Source of the DNA: CALJXB01 sp965225935
Lineage (GTDB): Bacteria; Pseudomonadota; Alphaproteobacteria; Kiloniellales; JAKSDN01
Length of the DNA: 64,000 bases
NCBI GenBank assembly: GCA_965225935.1
Contig: CBDDCC010000015.1
Coordinates: 316,805 to 380,804, forward strand
Reading direction: 5' to 3'
The translations under genes and the position numbers were made by a program. Of this stretch, positions 37,082 to 45,266 are shown one piece after another. A model generated the notes under the pieces. The model saw only the letters and a list, made by a program, of their open reading frames with translations, was not told the origin of the DNA and made no database searches. Numbering within the stretch: position 1 is the stretch's first letter; every line of letters begins with the position of its first letter.

Positions 37082-38373
37082 GGCGCCCCGATCCGCTCGA
37101 TCCCGCCCATGTAGGGGGCGAGGGCCTCGGGCACTTGGATGGCGCCGTCGGCGGTCTGGTAGTTCTCCATGACAGCGATCAGGGCCCGCCCCACGGCGAC
37201 GCCGGAACCGTTCAGGGTATGGACGAAGCGGGTCCCCTTGCCGCCCTCCGGACGGTAGCGGGCCTTCATGCGCCGGGCCTGGAAGTCGCCGCAGTTGGAG
37301 CAGCTCGAGATCTCCCGGTAGCAGTCCTGGCCGGGCAGCCAGACCTCGATGTCGTGAGTCTTGCGGGCGGCGAAGCCCATGTCGCCGCTCGACAGCACCA
37401 TCACCCGGTAGGGGAGCCCGAGCGCCTGCAGCACGCCCTCGGCGCAGGCGGTCATGCGCTCCAGTTCCTCGTCGGAACGCTCGGGTTCGGTCACCGAGAC
37501 CAGCTCCACCTTGTCGAACTGGTGCTGGCGCAGCATGCCGCGGGTGTCCTTGCCGGCCGAGCCCGCCTCGGAGCGGAAGCAAGGCGTGAGGGCGGTCACC
37601 CTGAGAGGCAGGTCGCCGGCCTCGAGGATGTCGCCTGCCACCAGGTTGGTGAGGGGAACCTCGGCGGTCGGGATCAGCCAGAAGCCCTCGGCGGTGCGGA
37701 ACTGGTCCTCGGCAAACTTGGGCAGCTGGCCCGTGCCGTAGAGCACCTGGTCGCGCACCAGGTAGGGCGGCGCGATCTCGGTATAGCCGTTCTCACGGGT
37801 GTGGCGGTCGATCATGAACTGGGCCAGCGCCCGGTGGAGGCGCGCCGCGGCGGCGCGCAGGACCACGAAGCGGCTGCCCGAGAGCTTGGCCGAGGTCTCG
37901 AAATCGAGCAGGCCCAGCGCCTCGCCCAGCTCGAAATGCTGCTTGGGCGCGAAATCGAAGGCGGGCTTCTCGCCCACCTCCCTGAGGGTCAGGTTGGCGG
38001 CCTCGTCCTCGCCGTCGGGCACGTCCTCGGCCGGGGCGTTGGGCAGGCCCGAGAGCAGCTCCTCCAGCTCCTCGGAGAGGCGCCGCTCCTCGGCCTCCAG
38101 CTCGGCCATGCGGTCCTTCAGGGCCGCCACCTCGGCGATCAGGGCCTCGGCCGCCCCGCCGGACCCGGGGCCGTCGCCGCCCTTGCGCTTGGCCTCGCCG
38201 ATCGCCTTGGAGGCCTCGTTGCGCCGGGTCTGCACCTCCTGCAGGCCGGTGAGCGCCTCCCGGTGCCGCCGGTCGAGCTCCAGCACCCGGGCCGACTGGG
38301 GCTCCAGGAAGCGCCGCTCGAGGGCGCGGTCGAAGGCCTCGGGCGCCTCGCGTATCCACTTGAGATCGAACAT
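37078..38373 (-). CDS. serS: serine--tRNA ligase
   Basis: A 431-residue class II aminoacyl-tRNA synthetase. Residues about 1-110 form the coiled-coil tRNA-binding arm (starts MFDLKWIREAPEAFD), motif 2 is TRGMLRQHQFDKVELV, and motif 3 is GSGVAVGRALIAVMEN. Length matches the family. The ATG at 38373 gives the standard N-terminus. It lies between tatC and pcm in the conserved block. Confidence 0.97.
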   Translation of the reverse strand: MFDLKWIREAPEAFDRALERRFLEPQSARVLELDRRHREALTGLQEVQTRRNEASKAIGEAKRKGGDGPGSGGAAEALIAEVAALKDRMAELEAEERRLSEELEELLSGLPNAPAEDVPDGEDEAANLTLREVGEKPAFDFAPKQHFELGEALGLLDFETSAKLSGSRFVVLRAAAARLHRALAQFMIDRHTRENGYTEIAPPYLVRDQVLYGTGQLPKFAEDQFRTAEGFWLIPTAEVPLTNLVAGDILEAGDLPLRVTALTPCFRSEAGSAGKDTRGMLRQHQFDKVELVSVTEPERSDEELERMTACAEGVLQALGLPYRVMVLSSGDMGFAARKTHDIEVWLPGQDCYREISSCSNCGDFQARRMKARYRPEGGKGTRFVHTLNGSGVAVGRALIAVMENYQTADGAIQVPEALAPYMGGIERIGAP

Positions 38374-38496
38374 GACAGCAGCGACTCGGCGCGTTTTCTT
38401 GCGAATCGGGCGCAGTTTATAAGCGCTGCCGCGCGCTCCTGTCCACGGTCTTGGGATCGGGCCGGGCTGCCCCAACCGGCCCGGCGGCGGCGGAAA

Positions 38497-39324
38497 TCAG
38501 TCCTCCGACGGGGAGACGTCGGTGCCGGAAATGTCCTCGTCCTCGGCCTCGGCCTCCTCGCGGGCGCGTTTGCGCTCCACCAGCTTGGCCATGTAGATCG
38601 AGATCTCGTAGAGCAGGATGATGGGCAGGGCGAGCGAGATCTGGCTGATCGGGTCCGGCGGGGTCAGCACCGCCGCCACCACGAAGACGGCGACGATGGC
38701 GTACTTGCGCTTGGCCGCCATGCCGGCCGAGGTGGCGAGCCCGACCCGGGCCAGGAGCGTCATCAGCACCGGCAACTGGAAGCAGAGCCCGAAGGCGAAG
38801 ATCAGCTTCATGATGAGCGACAGGTACTCGCCCACCTTGGCCTCCAGCACGATCGCCAGGCTGCCCTCGCCGGCCGGCACCTCGAAGCCCACCAGGAAGT
38901 TCGCAGCCAAGGGGAAGATCACGTAATAAACCAGTGCGCCACCGATGAAAAACAGGATCGGGGTGGCGATCAGGAAGGGCGCGAGCGCCCGCTGCTCCTT
39001 CTTGTAGAGCCCGGGCGCCACGAACAGCCAGATCTGGGTCAGGAAGATCGGGCAGGAGATGAAGGCGCCGGCGAAGAAGGCCACCTTGACGTAGGTGAAG
39101 AAGACCTCCGTCAGGGCGGTGAAGATCATCCGCGGGTCTTCGCGGCGCTCGCGCAGGATGGCGGCCAGGGGCTCGGTCAGGAAGGAGTAGATCTGCTCGG
39201 CGAAGAAGAAGCAGACGAGGAACGCCACCACCAGCGCGATCACGCTCTTCAGGAGACGCGAGCGCAGCTCGACCAGGTGATCGAGCAGGGGCATCTTGTG
39301 GGCGTCTACGGCGTTGTCCGTCAT
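38497..39324 (-). CDS. tatC: Sec-independent protein translocase subunit TatC
   Basis: A 275-residue six-helix membrane protein, the signal-peptide receptor of the twin-arginine pathway. Marks are PLLDHLVELRSRLLKS at the N-terminus, the conserved first periplasmic region with Phe-Pro-Leu, and FGLCFQLPVLMTLLARVGL. The C-terminal 30 residues are acidic (AEAEDEDISG), longer than usual. It starts 15 bases after tatB. Confidence 0.97.
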   Translation of the reverse strand: MTDNAVDAHKMPLLDHLVELRSRLLKSVIALVVAFLVCFFFAEQIYSFLTEPLAAILRERREDPRMIFTALTEVFFTYVKVAFFAGAFISCPIFLTQIWLFVAPGLYKKEQRALAPFLIATPILFFIGGALVYYVIFPLAANFLVGFEVPAGEGSLAIVLEAKVGEYLSLIMKLIFAFGLCFQLPVLMTLLARVGLATSAGMAAKRKYAIVAVFVVAAVLTPPDPISQISLALPIILLYEISIYMAKLVERKRAREEAEAEDEDISGTDVSPSED

Positions 39325-39339
39325 GCCGGGGGCGTCTCG

Positions 39340-40056
39340 TCAGGCGGTCTTCTGCGAGCCGTCGCCGCCCGCGGTCTGGGGTTCGGCCTGGGTTTCAGCC
39401 GGGGCTTTGGCGGGACTCTCGGGCGCCGCCACCGATTTTGCGGGCGGATCGGTCGGCGGCGTCACCGAATGGGGCGGCGCCATGTTCACCGGATGCTCGA
39501 TGACGGTGGCCTTGGGGGCAACGTCTTCGGCCTTCGTCTCTTTCGGCGCAGCCTTCTTGGCCGCAGCCTTCTTGGGCGCGGCCTTCTTAGGCGCAGCCTT
39601 CTTGGGCGCGGTTTTCTTGGCGGTCGTCTTCTTGGCCGGGGTTTTCTTGGCTGCTGATTTCTTGGCCGGCGCCTCGGTCGGCTCGGCCTTGGCAACCGCC
39701 GTATCTTTCGGGGACTCTACCTTGGGTTCGACCGCCGCCGTGGGCTCCTTGCTGCTCACGGCGGACTGCAGATCGGCCACCTCCTCCTGGACGCTGCCGG
39801 TCGGGTCGAGGGTGTCCATCACCATCTTCTTGGGGTTGGTGAGGTTGCGCCCCGTGTCGATCAGCTTTTTGGCGTCGTCGAGCTCGGCCTCGCGGGCCAT
39901 ATCGTCCAGACCGCGCTGGAACTCACGGGCGAGCGACTGGGCCTTGCGAACCCATTGCCCCACGGTGCGCAACACGCGCGGGAGCTCTCTCGGGCCGATG
40001 ACGATGAGCGTCAACAAGGCGATCACCGCCATCTCGGACCAGCCGATGTCGAACAT
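39340..40056 (-). CDS. tatB: Sec-independent protein translocase subunit TatB with Lys/Ala-rich tail
   Basis: A 238-residue protein. Residues 1-20 are the membrane helix (MFDIGWSEMAVIALLTLIVIGPRELP), followed by the amphipathic helix and a charged region as in TatB. Residues about 140-190 are a run of K-K-(A/T)-A-P repeats (AKKTPAKK, PKKAAPKKAA), resembling histone H1 or HU-like tails. The last about 45 residues are Pro/Ala-rich. It cooperates with TatC in signal-peptide recognition. The repeat tail is unusual for TatB, which is about 170 residues in E. coli. Confidence 0.93.
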   Translation of the reverse strand: MFDIGWSEMAVIALLTLIVIGPRELPRVLRTVGQWVRKAQSLAREFQRGLDDMAREAELDDAKKLIDTGRNLTNPKKMVMDTLDPTGSVQEEVADLQSAVSSKEPTAAVEPKVESPKDTAVAKAEPTEAPAKKSAAKKTPAKKTTAKKTAPKKAAPKKAAPKKAAAKKAAPKETKAEDVAPKATVIEHPVNMAPPHSVTPPTDPPAKSVAAPESPAKAPAETQAEPQTAGGDGSQKTA

Positions 40057-40103
40057 GGCGCCGCCTCACAGTCTAGCGATGTGAAGGAGTGGGAGGACCG
40101 GCC

Positions 40104-40355
40104 TCAGCCCTTGGCCGCTTTGGTGTCCTGCTTCTCCGTCGCGACCGAGGCGGCCGTGGTCGATTGCTCGATCGACTCTTGATCGGCCTCCGCCACGTCC
40201 TTGTCCTTCTTGCCCTCTTCCTTGAGGCCCTTCTTGAAAGCGTTAATGCCCTGGCCCATGTCGCGCATCAGCTTGGGGATCTTGCCGCCGCCCCCGAACA
40301 GCACCAGGACCACCACCAGCACGATCAGCCAGTGCCAAATAGAAAAGGTTCCCAT
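40104..40355 (-). CDS. tatA: Sec-independent protein translocase subunit TatA
   Basis: An 83-residue protein with one N-terminal helix (IWHWLIVLVVVLVLFGGGGKIP), the FG motif after it, then an amphipathic helix (MRDMGQGINAFKKGL) and a polar tail. This is a standard TatA that forms the translocation pore. The ATG at 40355 is chosen because the frame upstream codes nothing family-like. It heads tatA-tatB-tatC. Confidence 0.96.
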   Translation of the reverse strand: MGTFSIWHWLIVLVVVLVLFGGGGKIPKLMRDMGQGINAFKKGLKEEGKKDKDVAEADQESIEQSTTAASVATEKQDTKAAKG

Positions 40356-40467
40356 ACCAAAGAGTCTCCCTGATTTCCGGGCGTTTGCTCGACCTTGCGG
40401 CGGACTATGGCAAAAAGCCCCTTCAGCCGCAACTTCGCGCCCACCGAAGATAATACTTCGATCTTTA

Positions 40468-41568
40468 CTATTTAACCTCCTCGCCAGCAAAAACGAAAGT
40501 CTGGCTGTGGTCGAGGCGGACCTCCAAGACTTCGTTCTCCTGGGGCAGGAAGCGCCCCGGCACGCGGGCGTGCAGGTGCAGCTCCTCCTCGCCCGGCCGC
40601 TCGACGCTCAGATGGACCAGGCTGGTGCGCCCGAGCAGGCGCGCCGCCATGACCCGCGCCCGGCCCGGCGTCTCGCAGCCACGGGGCGCACTGGGTGCGC
40701 CACACGAGCTGCCGGCCGGAGCTGACCGCAGGCGCAGGGCCTCGGGGCGGATCAGGATCTCCACCGCCTCTCCGTCGCCCAGGCCGCCCGCCTCCACCGT
40801 GCCCAGCACGGTGGCCACCCGCCCGCCGGCCACCCTGCCCTCTAAGCGGTTGATCTCGCCGAAGAAGCCGGCGACGAAGGCATCGGCCGGGGCGTAGTAG
40901 AGCTCGTCCGGCGGGCCCAGCTGGAGGATCCGACCGTCGCGCATGGCGGCGATGCGGTCGGCCATGAACATGGCCTCCTCCGGATCGTGGGTCACCATGA
41001 GGGTCGCGGCGCCACTGCCCTTGAGGACGTGGAGGGCGTCGTCGCGCACCTGGTTGCGCAGGCCCACGTCGAGGCCCGAGAAGGGCTCGTCCAGCAGCAT
41101 GATGTGAGGCTTCGGCGCCAGCGCCCGGGCGAGCGCGACGCGCTGCTGCTGGCCGCCCGAGAGGGTGTGGGGAAAGGCCTCCGCCTGGCCCGCCATGCCG
41201 ACCTGCTCGAGGGCGACCATGACCCGCGTCCGGCGCTCGGCGGCCGCCAGCTGGCGCAGGCCGAAGCCCACGTTGCCCGCCACCGAGAGGTGGGGGAAAA
41301 GGGCGTAGTCCTGGAACATGAGGCCGACGTTGCGGTCCTCCGGCGGCACCTGAGTCCGGCCGTCGGCCACCACCCGCCCGTCGATCAGCACCCGGCCCCG
41401 CTGCAGCGTCTCCAGGCCGGCCGCGAGCCGCAGCACCGTCGTCTTGCCGCAGCCCGACGGCCCCAGCAAGCAGACCAGCTCGCCGGGCGCCAGCGACAGG
41501 CTGACGCCCCGCACGGCCTCGACCGCGCCGTAGGCGTGGCTCACCTCTTCCAGACTCAGGGCGTCCAT
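40468..41568 (-). CDS. ABC transporter ATP-binding protein, iron/spermidine type
   Basis: A 366-residue ATPase: Walker A GPSGCGKTT, Q-loop FQDYALFPHLSV, signature LSGGQQQR, Walker B LLLDEPFSGLD, and a C-terminal TOBE-like region about 240-360 with EILIRPEALRL. This matches the FbpC/PotA group that imports ferric iron, sulfate or polyamines. No permease or binding-protein gene lies nearby, so the substrate is unknown. It is inserted between scpB and tatA. The stop at 40468 lies 112 bases upstream of the tatA start. Confidence 0.88.
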   Translation of the reverse strand: MDALSLEEVSHAYGAVEAVRGVSLSLAPGELVCLLGPSGCGKTTVLRLAAGLETLQRGRVLIDGRVVADGRTQVPPEDRNVGLMFQDYALFPHLSVAGNVGFGLRQLAAAERRTRVMVALEQVGMAGQAEAFPHTLSGGQQQRVALARALAPKPHIMLLDEPFSGLDVGLRNQVRDDALHVLKGSGAATLMVTHDPEEAMFMADRIAAMRDGRILQLGPPDELYYAPADAFVAGFFGEINRLEGRVAGGRVATVLGTVEAGGLGDGEAVEILIRPEALRLRSAPAGSSCGAPSAPRGCETPGRARVMAARLLGRTSLVHLSVERPGEEELHLHARVPGRFLPQENEVLEVRLDHSQTFVFAGEEVK

Positions 41569-41692
41569 GGAGCGTCCCGCGCTGTTCCGCCGGCACCCCT
41601 TCCCCAGGCCGGCGGACGGCCAAGCTAGGGCCGGCCCAGCGACATTGCAACTCTATGGCAACTCAGGAGCGGGCCGGATGCCCGGCCACTGT

Positions 41693-42661
41693 TCAGGAGG
41701 CGTCGCGCACCGGCTCCCCAGGGAACTCCCCTTCGAAGGCCTCGCTCGGCTCCTCCGCCTCCTCGGGCAGCAGGTCCTCGCCGAAGTCGGCCTCGAGGGG
41801 CGTCTCGGTTCCCTCTTCCGCCGTCTCCGCCGCCTCGTCCTCGCTCTCGCCGTCCGGTCCGTCGGCGTTCAGGTCGGTGACCACCGCCCCCTCGCCCTCC
41901 TCCAAGGCGTCCTCGCCATCCTCGGCATCCGCGTCCGTCCCGCCCTCCTCGCTTTCGGCGGCGAGCTGGGCCAGCTTGCCGCTGGCGCCGAGGGCGGCGA
42001 TGGCCGGTCGGGTGTCGAGCAGGCCGGCGGCCTTCAGCTCGCCGATGCCCGGCAGGTCGTCCAGGTTCTCCAGGCCGAACTGGTCCAGGAATGCCTCGTT
42101 GGTGCCCCAGGTGACGGGACGGCCGGGCGTGCGCCGACGGCCCCTGGGCCGCACCCAGCCCGCCTCAAGCAGGGTGTCGAGGGTGCCCCTGGAGAGGGCG
42201 ACGCCGCGGATCTCCTCGATCTCGGCCCGGGTGACAGGCTGGTGGTAGGCGATGATGGCGAGCGTCTCCACCGCCGCCCGCGACAGCTTGCGGACGCTCT
42301 CGGTCTCGATCTGCAGGCGGGGCCCGAGATCGGCGGCGCTGCGGAAGGCCCAGCGCTGGCCGACCCGCGCCAGGTTGATGCCGCGGCCCTCGTAGTCCGA
42401 CTGCAGCCGGTCGAGCAGGGCCGGCAGGTCGGCGTCCTCCGGCAGGTGGCGCGCCAGGGCGTCCTGGGAGACCGGCTCGGCCGAGGCGAACAGCAGGGCC
42501 TCGATGAGCCGCAGGGAGTCCGGCAGGACCTCCGCCGCACTTTCGGCTTCGATCACGTCGCCCCCGTGCGTCTCGCCCTCGTGCGTCTCGTCGTCGTGCT
42601 TTTCGTTGTCGTTCTGGGGTTCCGCCGGGGCGTCCGGCTGAAGCGCGGTCTCGTCGCTCAT
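41693..42661 (-). CDS. scpB: SMC-Scp complex subunit ScpB with acidic C-terminal extension
   Basis: A 322-residue protein. Residues about 45-225 hold the two winged-helix domains (LRLIEALLFASAEPVS; AVETLAIIAYHQPVTRAEIEEIRGV; GRPVTWGTNEAFLDQFGLENL). From about residue 230 to the end it is dominated by Glu and Asp. A further acidic stretch precedes the first domain. It binds ScpA and the SMC ATPase to condense chromosomes. It overlaps the scpA stop by four bases, so they are coupled. Confidence 0.93.
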   Translation of the reverse strand: MSDETALQPDAPAEPQNDNEKHDDETHEGETHGGDVIEAESAAEVLPDSLRLIEALLFASAEPVSQDALARHLPEDADLPALLDRLQSDYEGRGINLARVGQRWAFRSAADLGPRLQIETESVRKLSRAAVETLAIIAYHQPVTRAEIEEIRGVALSRGTLDTLLEAGWVRPRGRRRTPGRPVTWGTNEAFLDQFGLENLDDLPGIGELKAAGLLDTRPAIAALGASGKLAQLAAESEEGGTDADAEDGEDALEEGEGAVVTDLNADGPDGESEDEAAETAEEGTETPLEADFGEDLLPEEAEEPSEAFEGEFPGEPVRDAS

Positions 42662-43515
42662 GTGTCCTCTCTCGCGCTGCGCAGATAGATCGGCCCGAAA
42701 TCGCCCTCCTGACGGATCCGCAGCTCGCCCTCGCGGCAGAGCTCCAGGCTGGCGGCGAAGGTGGAAGCGAGCGCCGAGCGCCAGAGCTGGCTGCCCTCGA
42801 TCTCGGGCGGCAGGAAGCTCATCAGGGTGCGCCAGCTCGGCACCTCCCCCAGCAGGCCCCGCAGGCGCTGGATGGCTTCGTCGACGCTGTAGAGGTCGAT
42901 CGGCGGAATCTGCAGGTCCGCCGGCGTCTCAGCCTTGGCCGAGTGCACCGCGTAGGCTTTCAGGAGATCGTAGAGGCTGGCGTCGTAGTGGGTGCGGGTC
43001 ACCACCTTCAGCGGCTCGGGCGCACCGCGGGCGAAGACCTCCCGGCCGAGCTGCGGGCGCAGCATGAGCCGCCGCCCCGCCTCCTGCATGGCCTCCAGGC
43101 GCTGCAGCTGGAAGCGCAGGGCGGCGGCCATCTCGGCGCCGCTGGGCTCCTCCTCGCCGGCCTCCTCGGGCAGCAGCAGGCGGGACTTGAGGTAGGCGAG
43201 CCAGGCCGCCATCACCAGGTAGTCCGCCGCCAGCTCCAGGCGCAGGTGGCGGGCCGCGCGCACGAAGGCAAGGTACTGCTCGGCGAGCTGCAGGATCGAG
43301 ATGCGGGTCAGATCGACCTTCTGCTCGCGGGCGAGCTGCAGCAGCACGTCGATCGGCCCCTCGTAGCCGTCGAGATCGAGCCGCAGCTCGAGGCCGTTGG
43401 GCGCCGGCTCCCGCTCGTCCTCCTCGAAGGGCCGCGCGTCCTCGGGCGTCGCGATCTGCTCGACTGGCACCGTTTCTTCTGGGGCCGTCTCTTCGGCGGG
43501 CCGGGGGTCGCTCAT
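42658..43515 (-). CDS. scpA: segregation and condensation protein A
   Basis: A 285-residue kleisin. The opening LDGYEGPIDVLLQLAREQKVDL is the family signature and AADYLVMAAWLAYLKSRLLLP follows. The C-terminal winged helix ends with SLELCREGELRIRQEGDFGPIYLR. It bridges the SMC heads with ScpB. The N-terminal 35 residues are acidic and not part of the fold. It begins four bases after the M50 protease stop. Confidence 0.95.
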   Translation of the reverse strand: MSDPRPAEETAPEETVPVEQIATPEDARPFEEDEREPAPNGLELRLDLDGYEGPIDVLLQLAREQKVDLTRISILQLAEQYLAFVRAARHLRLELAADYLVMAAWLAYLKSRLLLPEEAGEEEPSGAEMAAALRFQLQRLEAMQEAGRRLMLRPQLGREVFARGAPEPLKVVTRTHYDASLYDLLKAYAVHSAKAETPADLQIPPIDLYSVDEAIQRLRGLLGEVPSWRTLMSFLPPEIEGSQLWRSALASTFAASLELCREGELRIRQEGDFGPIYLRSAREDT

Positions 43516-43519
43516 GTCG

Positions 43520-44221
43520 TCATCCTAGCTCGAATCCCGCCAGCGCGGCGAACAGGGGCAGCATCCAGCTCACGGGCACCCAGATCAGCCAATGGAAGAG
43601 GTCCAGGTCCACGCCGATCTGGCGGCCGAGCATGGGCAGCAGGAAGAGGCCGGCGATCAGGATCAGAAGGCCCCAGCGCTCCAGCCGGGCGATCGGCCGG
43701 GCGAGCGCCACCGGCAGCAGGCCGACCAGCACCCGGCCGCCGTCCAGCGGCGGCAGGGGCAGCATGTTGAGGACGGCCAGCACCAGGTTGATGAGGATCG
43801 ACTTGCTGAGGGTGTCGCCGAGCCAAGCACCCACGGCCGGCGAGGCCAAGGGCACCAGGTGGAACGCCAGGGCCGAGACGGCGGCCAGCAGCAGGTTCGA
43901 GGCCGGTCCCGCGGCGGCGACCAGGATCATGCCCAGGCGCCGCGGATGCAGACGGGCGAAGTTGACCGGCACCGGCTTGGCCCAGCCGAACAGGAAGCCG
44001 CCGGTGAGGAACAGCAGCAGCGGCAGGGCCACGGTGCCGAAGGGGTCCACGTGCTTCAGGGGATTGAAGGTGACCCGGCCCAGCCTGAGGGCCGTGTCGT
44101 CGCCCAGGCGGCTGGCGACGAAGCCGTGCGAGGCCTCGTGCAGGGTGATGGCGAGCAGCACCGGCAGGACCCAGGTCGAGGCCTCGTAAAGCAGTCCCGA
44201 GATGTCGCCGCCCAACCCCAT
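43520..44221 (-). CDS. site-2 protease family (M50) membrane metalloprotease
   Basis: A 233-residue polytopic protein with the zinc motif ITLHEASHGFVA (HExxH variant HEASH) in the first helix and the third ligand in LNMLPLPPLDGGRVL. There is no PDZ domain, so it belongs to the short M50 group often found next to scpA in proteobacteria. It cleaves membrane proteins, with unknown substrate. Its position between nagZ and scpA is a conserved feature of the block. Confidence 0.92.
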   Translation of the reverse strand: MGLGGDISGLLYEASTWVLPVLLAITLHEASHGFVASRLGDDTALRLGRVTFNPLKHVDPFGTVALPLLLFLTGGFLFGWAKPVPVNFARLHPRRLGMILVAAAGPASNLLLAAVSALAFHLVPLASPAVGAWLGDTLSKSILINLVLAVLNMLPLPPLDGGRVLVGLLPVALARPIARLERWGLLILIAGLFLLPMLGRQIGVDLDLFHWLIWVPVSWMLPLFAALAGFELG

Positions 44222-44236
44222 GCACCGGCGCCTCCC

Positions 44237-45262
44237 TTACGCCACCGCCAGCAAGGCGTCCAGGTCGCCCTGCATGTCCGCTTTCTCCTGGTCGCCGAGG
44301 CGCACCGGAGTCTCCGGCAGCCGCGCCCACGCCCGCTCCAGGCGCCCGGCGCTCTCGTCACCGAGAGGGCCCACCGCCTCGGCCAGCGCTTCCATCTCCT
44401 CGGCCTTGCCGTTGCAGTGCAAGGCAATGTCGCAGCCGGCGGCCAGCGCCGCCTGAGCCCGCTCCGCAACGCTGCCGCTCAGGGCCGCCATGGACAGATC
44501 GTCGCTCACCAGCGGGCCTTCGAAACCGATGAAGCCACGGATCACCTCCGAGATCAGCTTGGGCGAGACCGTCGCCGCATGCTCGGGGTCGACCGCCTCG
44601 TAGACGATATGGGCAGTCATGGCCCAGGGCGCATCGGCGAGCGCGCGGAAAACGGCGAAGTCGCTCGCCTCCAGATCGGCCAGCGAGGCACCGACCCGCG
44701 GCAGCTCGTGGTGGCTGTCGACCGCGCCGCGGCCGTGGCCGGGCATGTGCTTGACGATGGGCAGCACGCCCATGGCAAGCAGGCCCTCGCAGACCGCCCG
44801 GCCCAGCTCCGCCACCAGCTCGGGATCGGCGCCGTAGGCCCGGTCGCCGATGGCCTCATGGGTCTCCGGGCGCCTCAGGTCCAGGACCGGCGTGCAGTCC
44901 ACGTTGATGCCGCAGGCCGCCAGCTCGTCGCCCAGCAGACATGTGTTGAGCGCGAGCGCCTTGCGCCCCGCCTCCCGGTCCTGTTCGGCCAGGGCGCCGA
45001 AGCGCGCGGCCGGCGGCATGGCCCGCCAGTGGGGCGGATGGAGGCGCTGCACCCGGCCGCCCTCCTGGTCGATCAGCACCGGCGCGTCCGGGCGGCCGAC
45101 GGATGCCCGCATCTCGGCCACCAGCTCGCGCACCTGGTCGGGGGTCTCGCAGTTGCGCTGGAACAGGATGAAGCCGTGCGGATCGCAGTCGGCAAAAAAC
45201 GACCGCTCCCAATCGCTGAGAGCGGGTCCCTGGCAGCCGAGGATGAGGGGCCGTTGCGCCAA
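44237..45262 (-). CDS. nagZ: beta-N-acetylhexosaminidase
   Basis: A 341-residue family 3 glycoside hydrolase that removes N-acetylglucosamine from anhydromuropeptides during cell-wall recycling. The substrate loop KHMPGHGRGAVDSHHELP carries the catalytic His, and the nucleophile Asp is in VSDDLSMAAL. LIDQEGGRVQRL is another signature. The start is TTG at 45262; no ATG upstream keeps the frame. It lies five bases after the SPOR gene. Confidence 0.94.
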   Translation of the reverse strand: MAQRPLILGCQGPALSDWERSFFADCDPHGFILFQRNCETPDQVRELVAEMRASVGRPDAPVLIDQEGGRVQRLHPPHWRAMPPAARFGALAEQDREAGRKALALNTCLLGDELAACGINVDCTPVLDLRRPETHEAIGDRAYGADPELVAELGRAVCEGLLAMGVLPIVKHMPGHGRGAVDSHHELPRVGASLADLEASDFAVFRALADAPWAMTAHIVYEAVDPEHAATVSPKLISEVIRGFIGFEGPLVSDDLSMAALSGSVAERAQAALAAGCDIALHCNGKAEEMEALAEAVGPLGDESAGRLERAWARLPETPVRLGDQEKADMQGDLDALLAVA

Positions 45263-45266
45263 GAGG

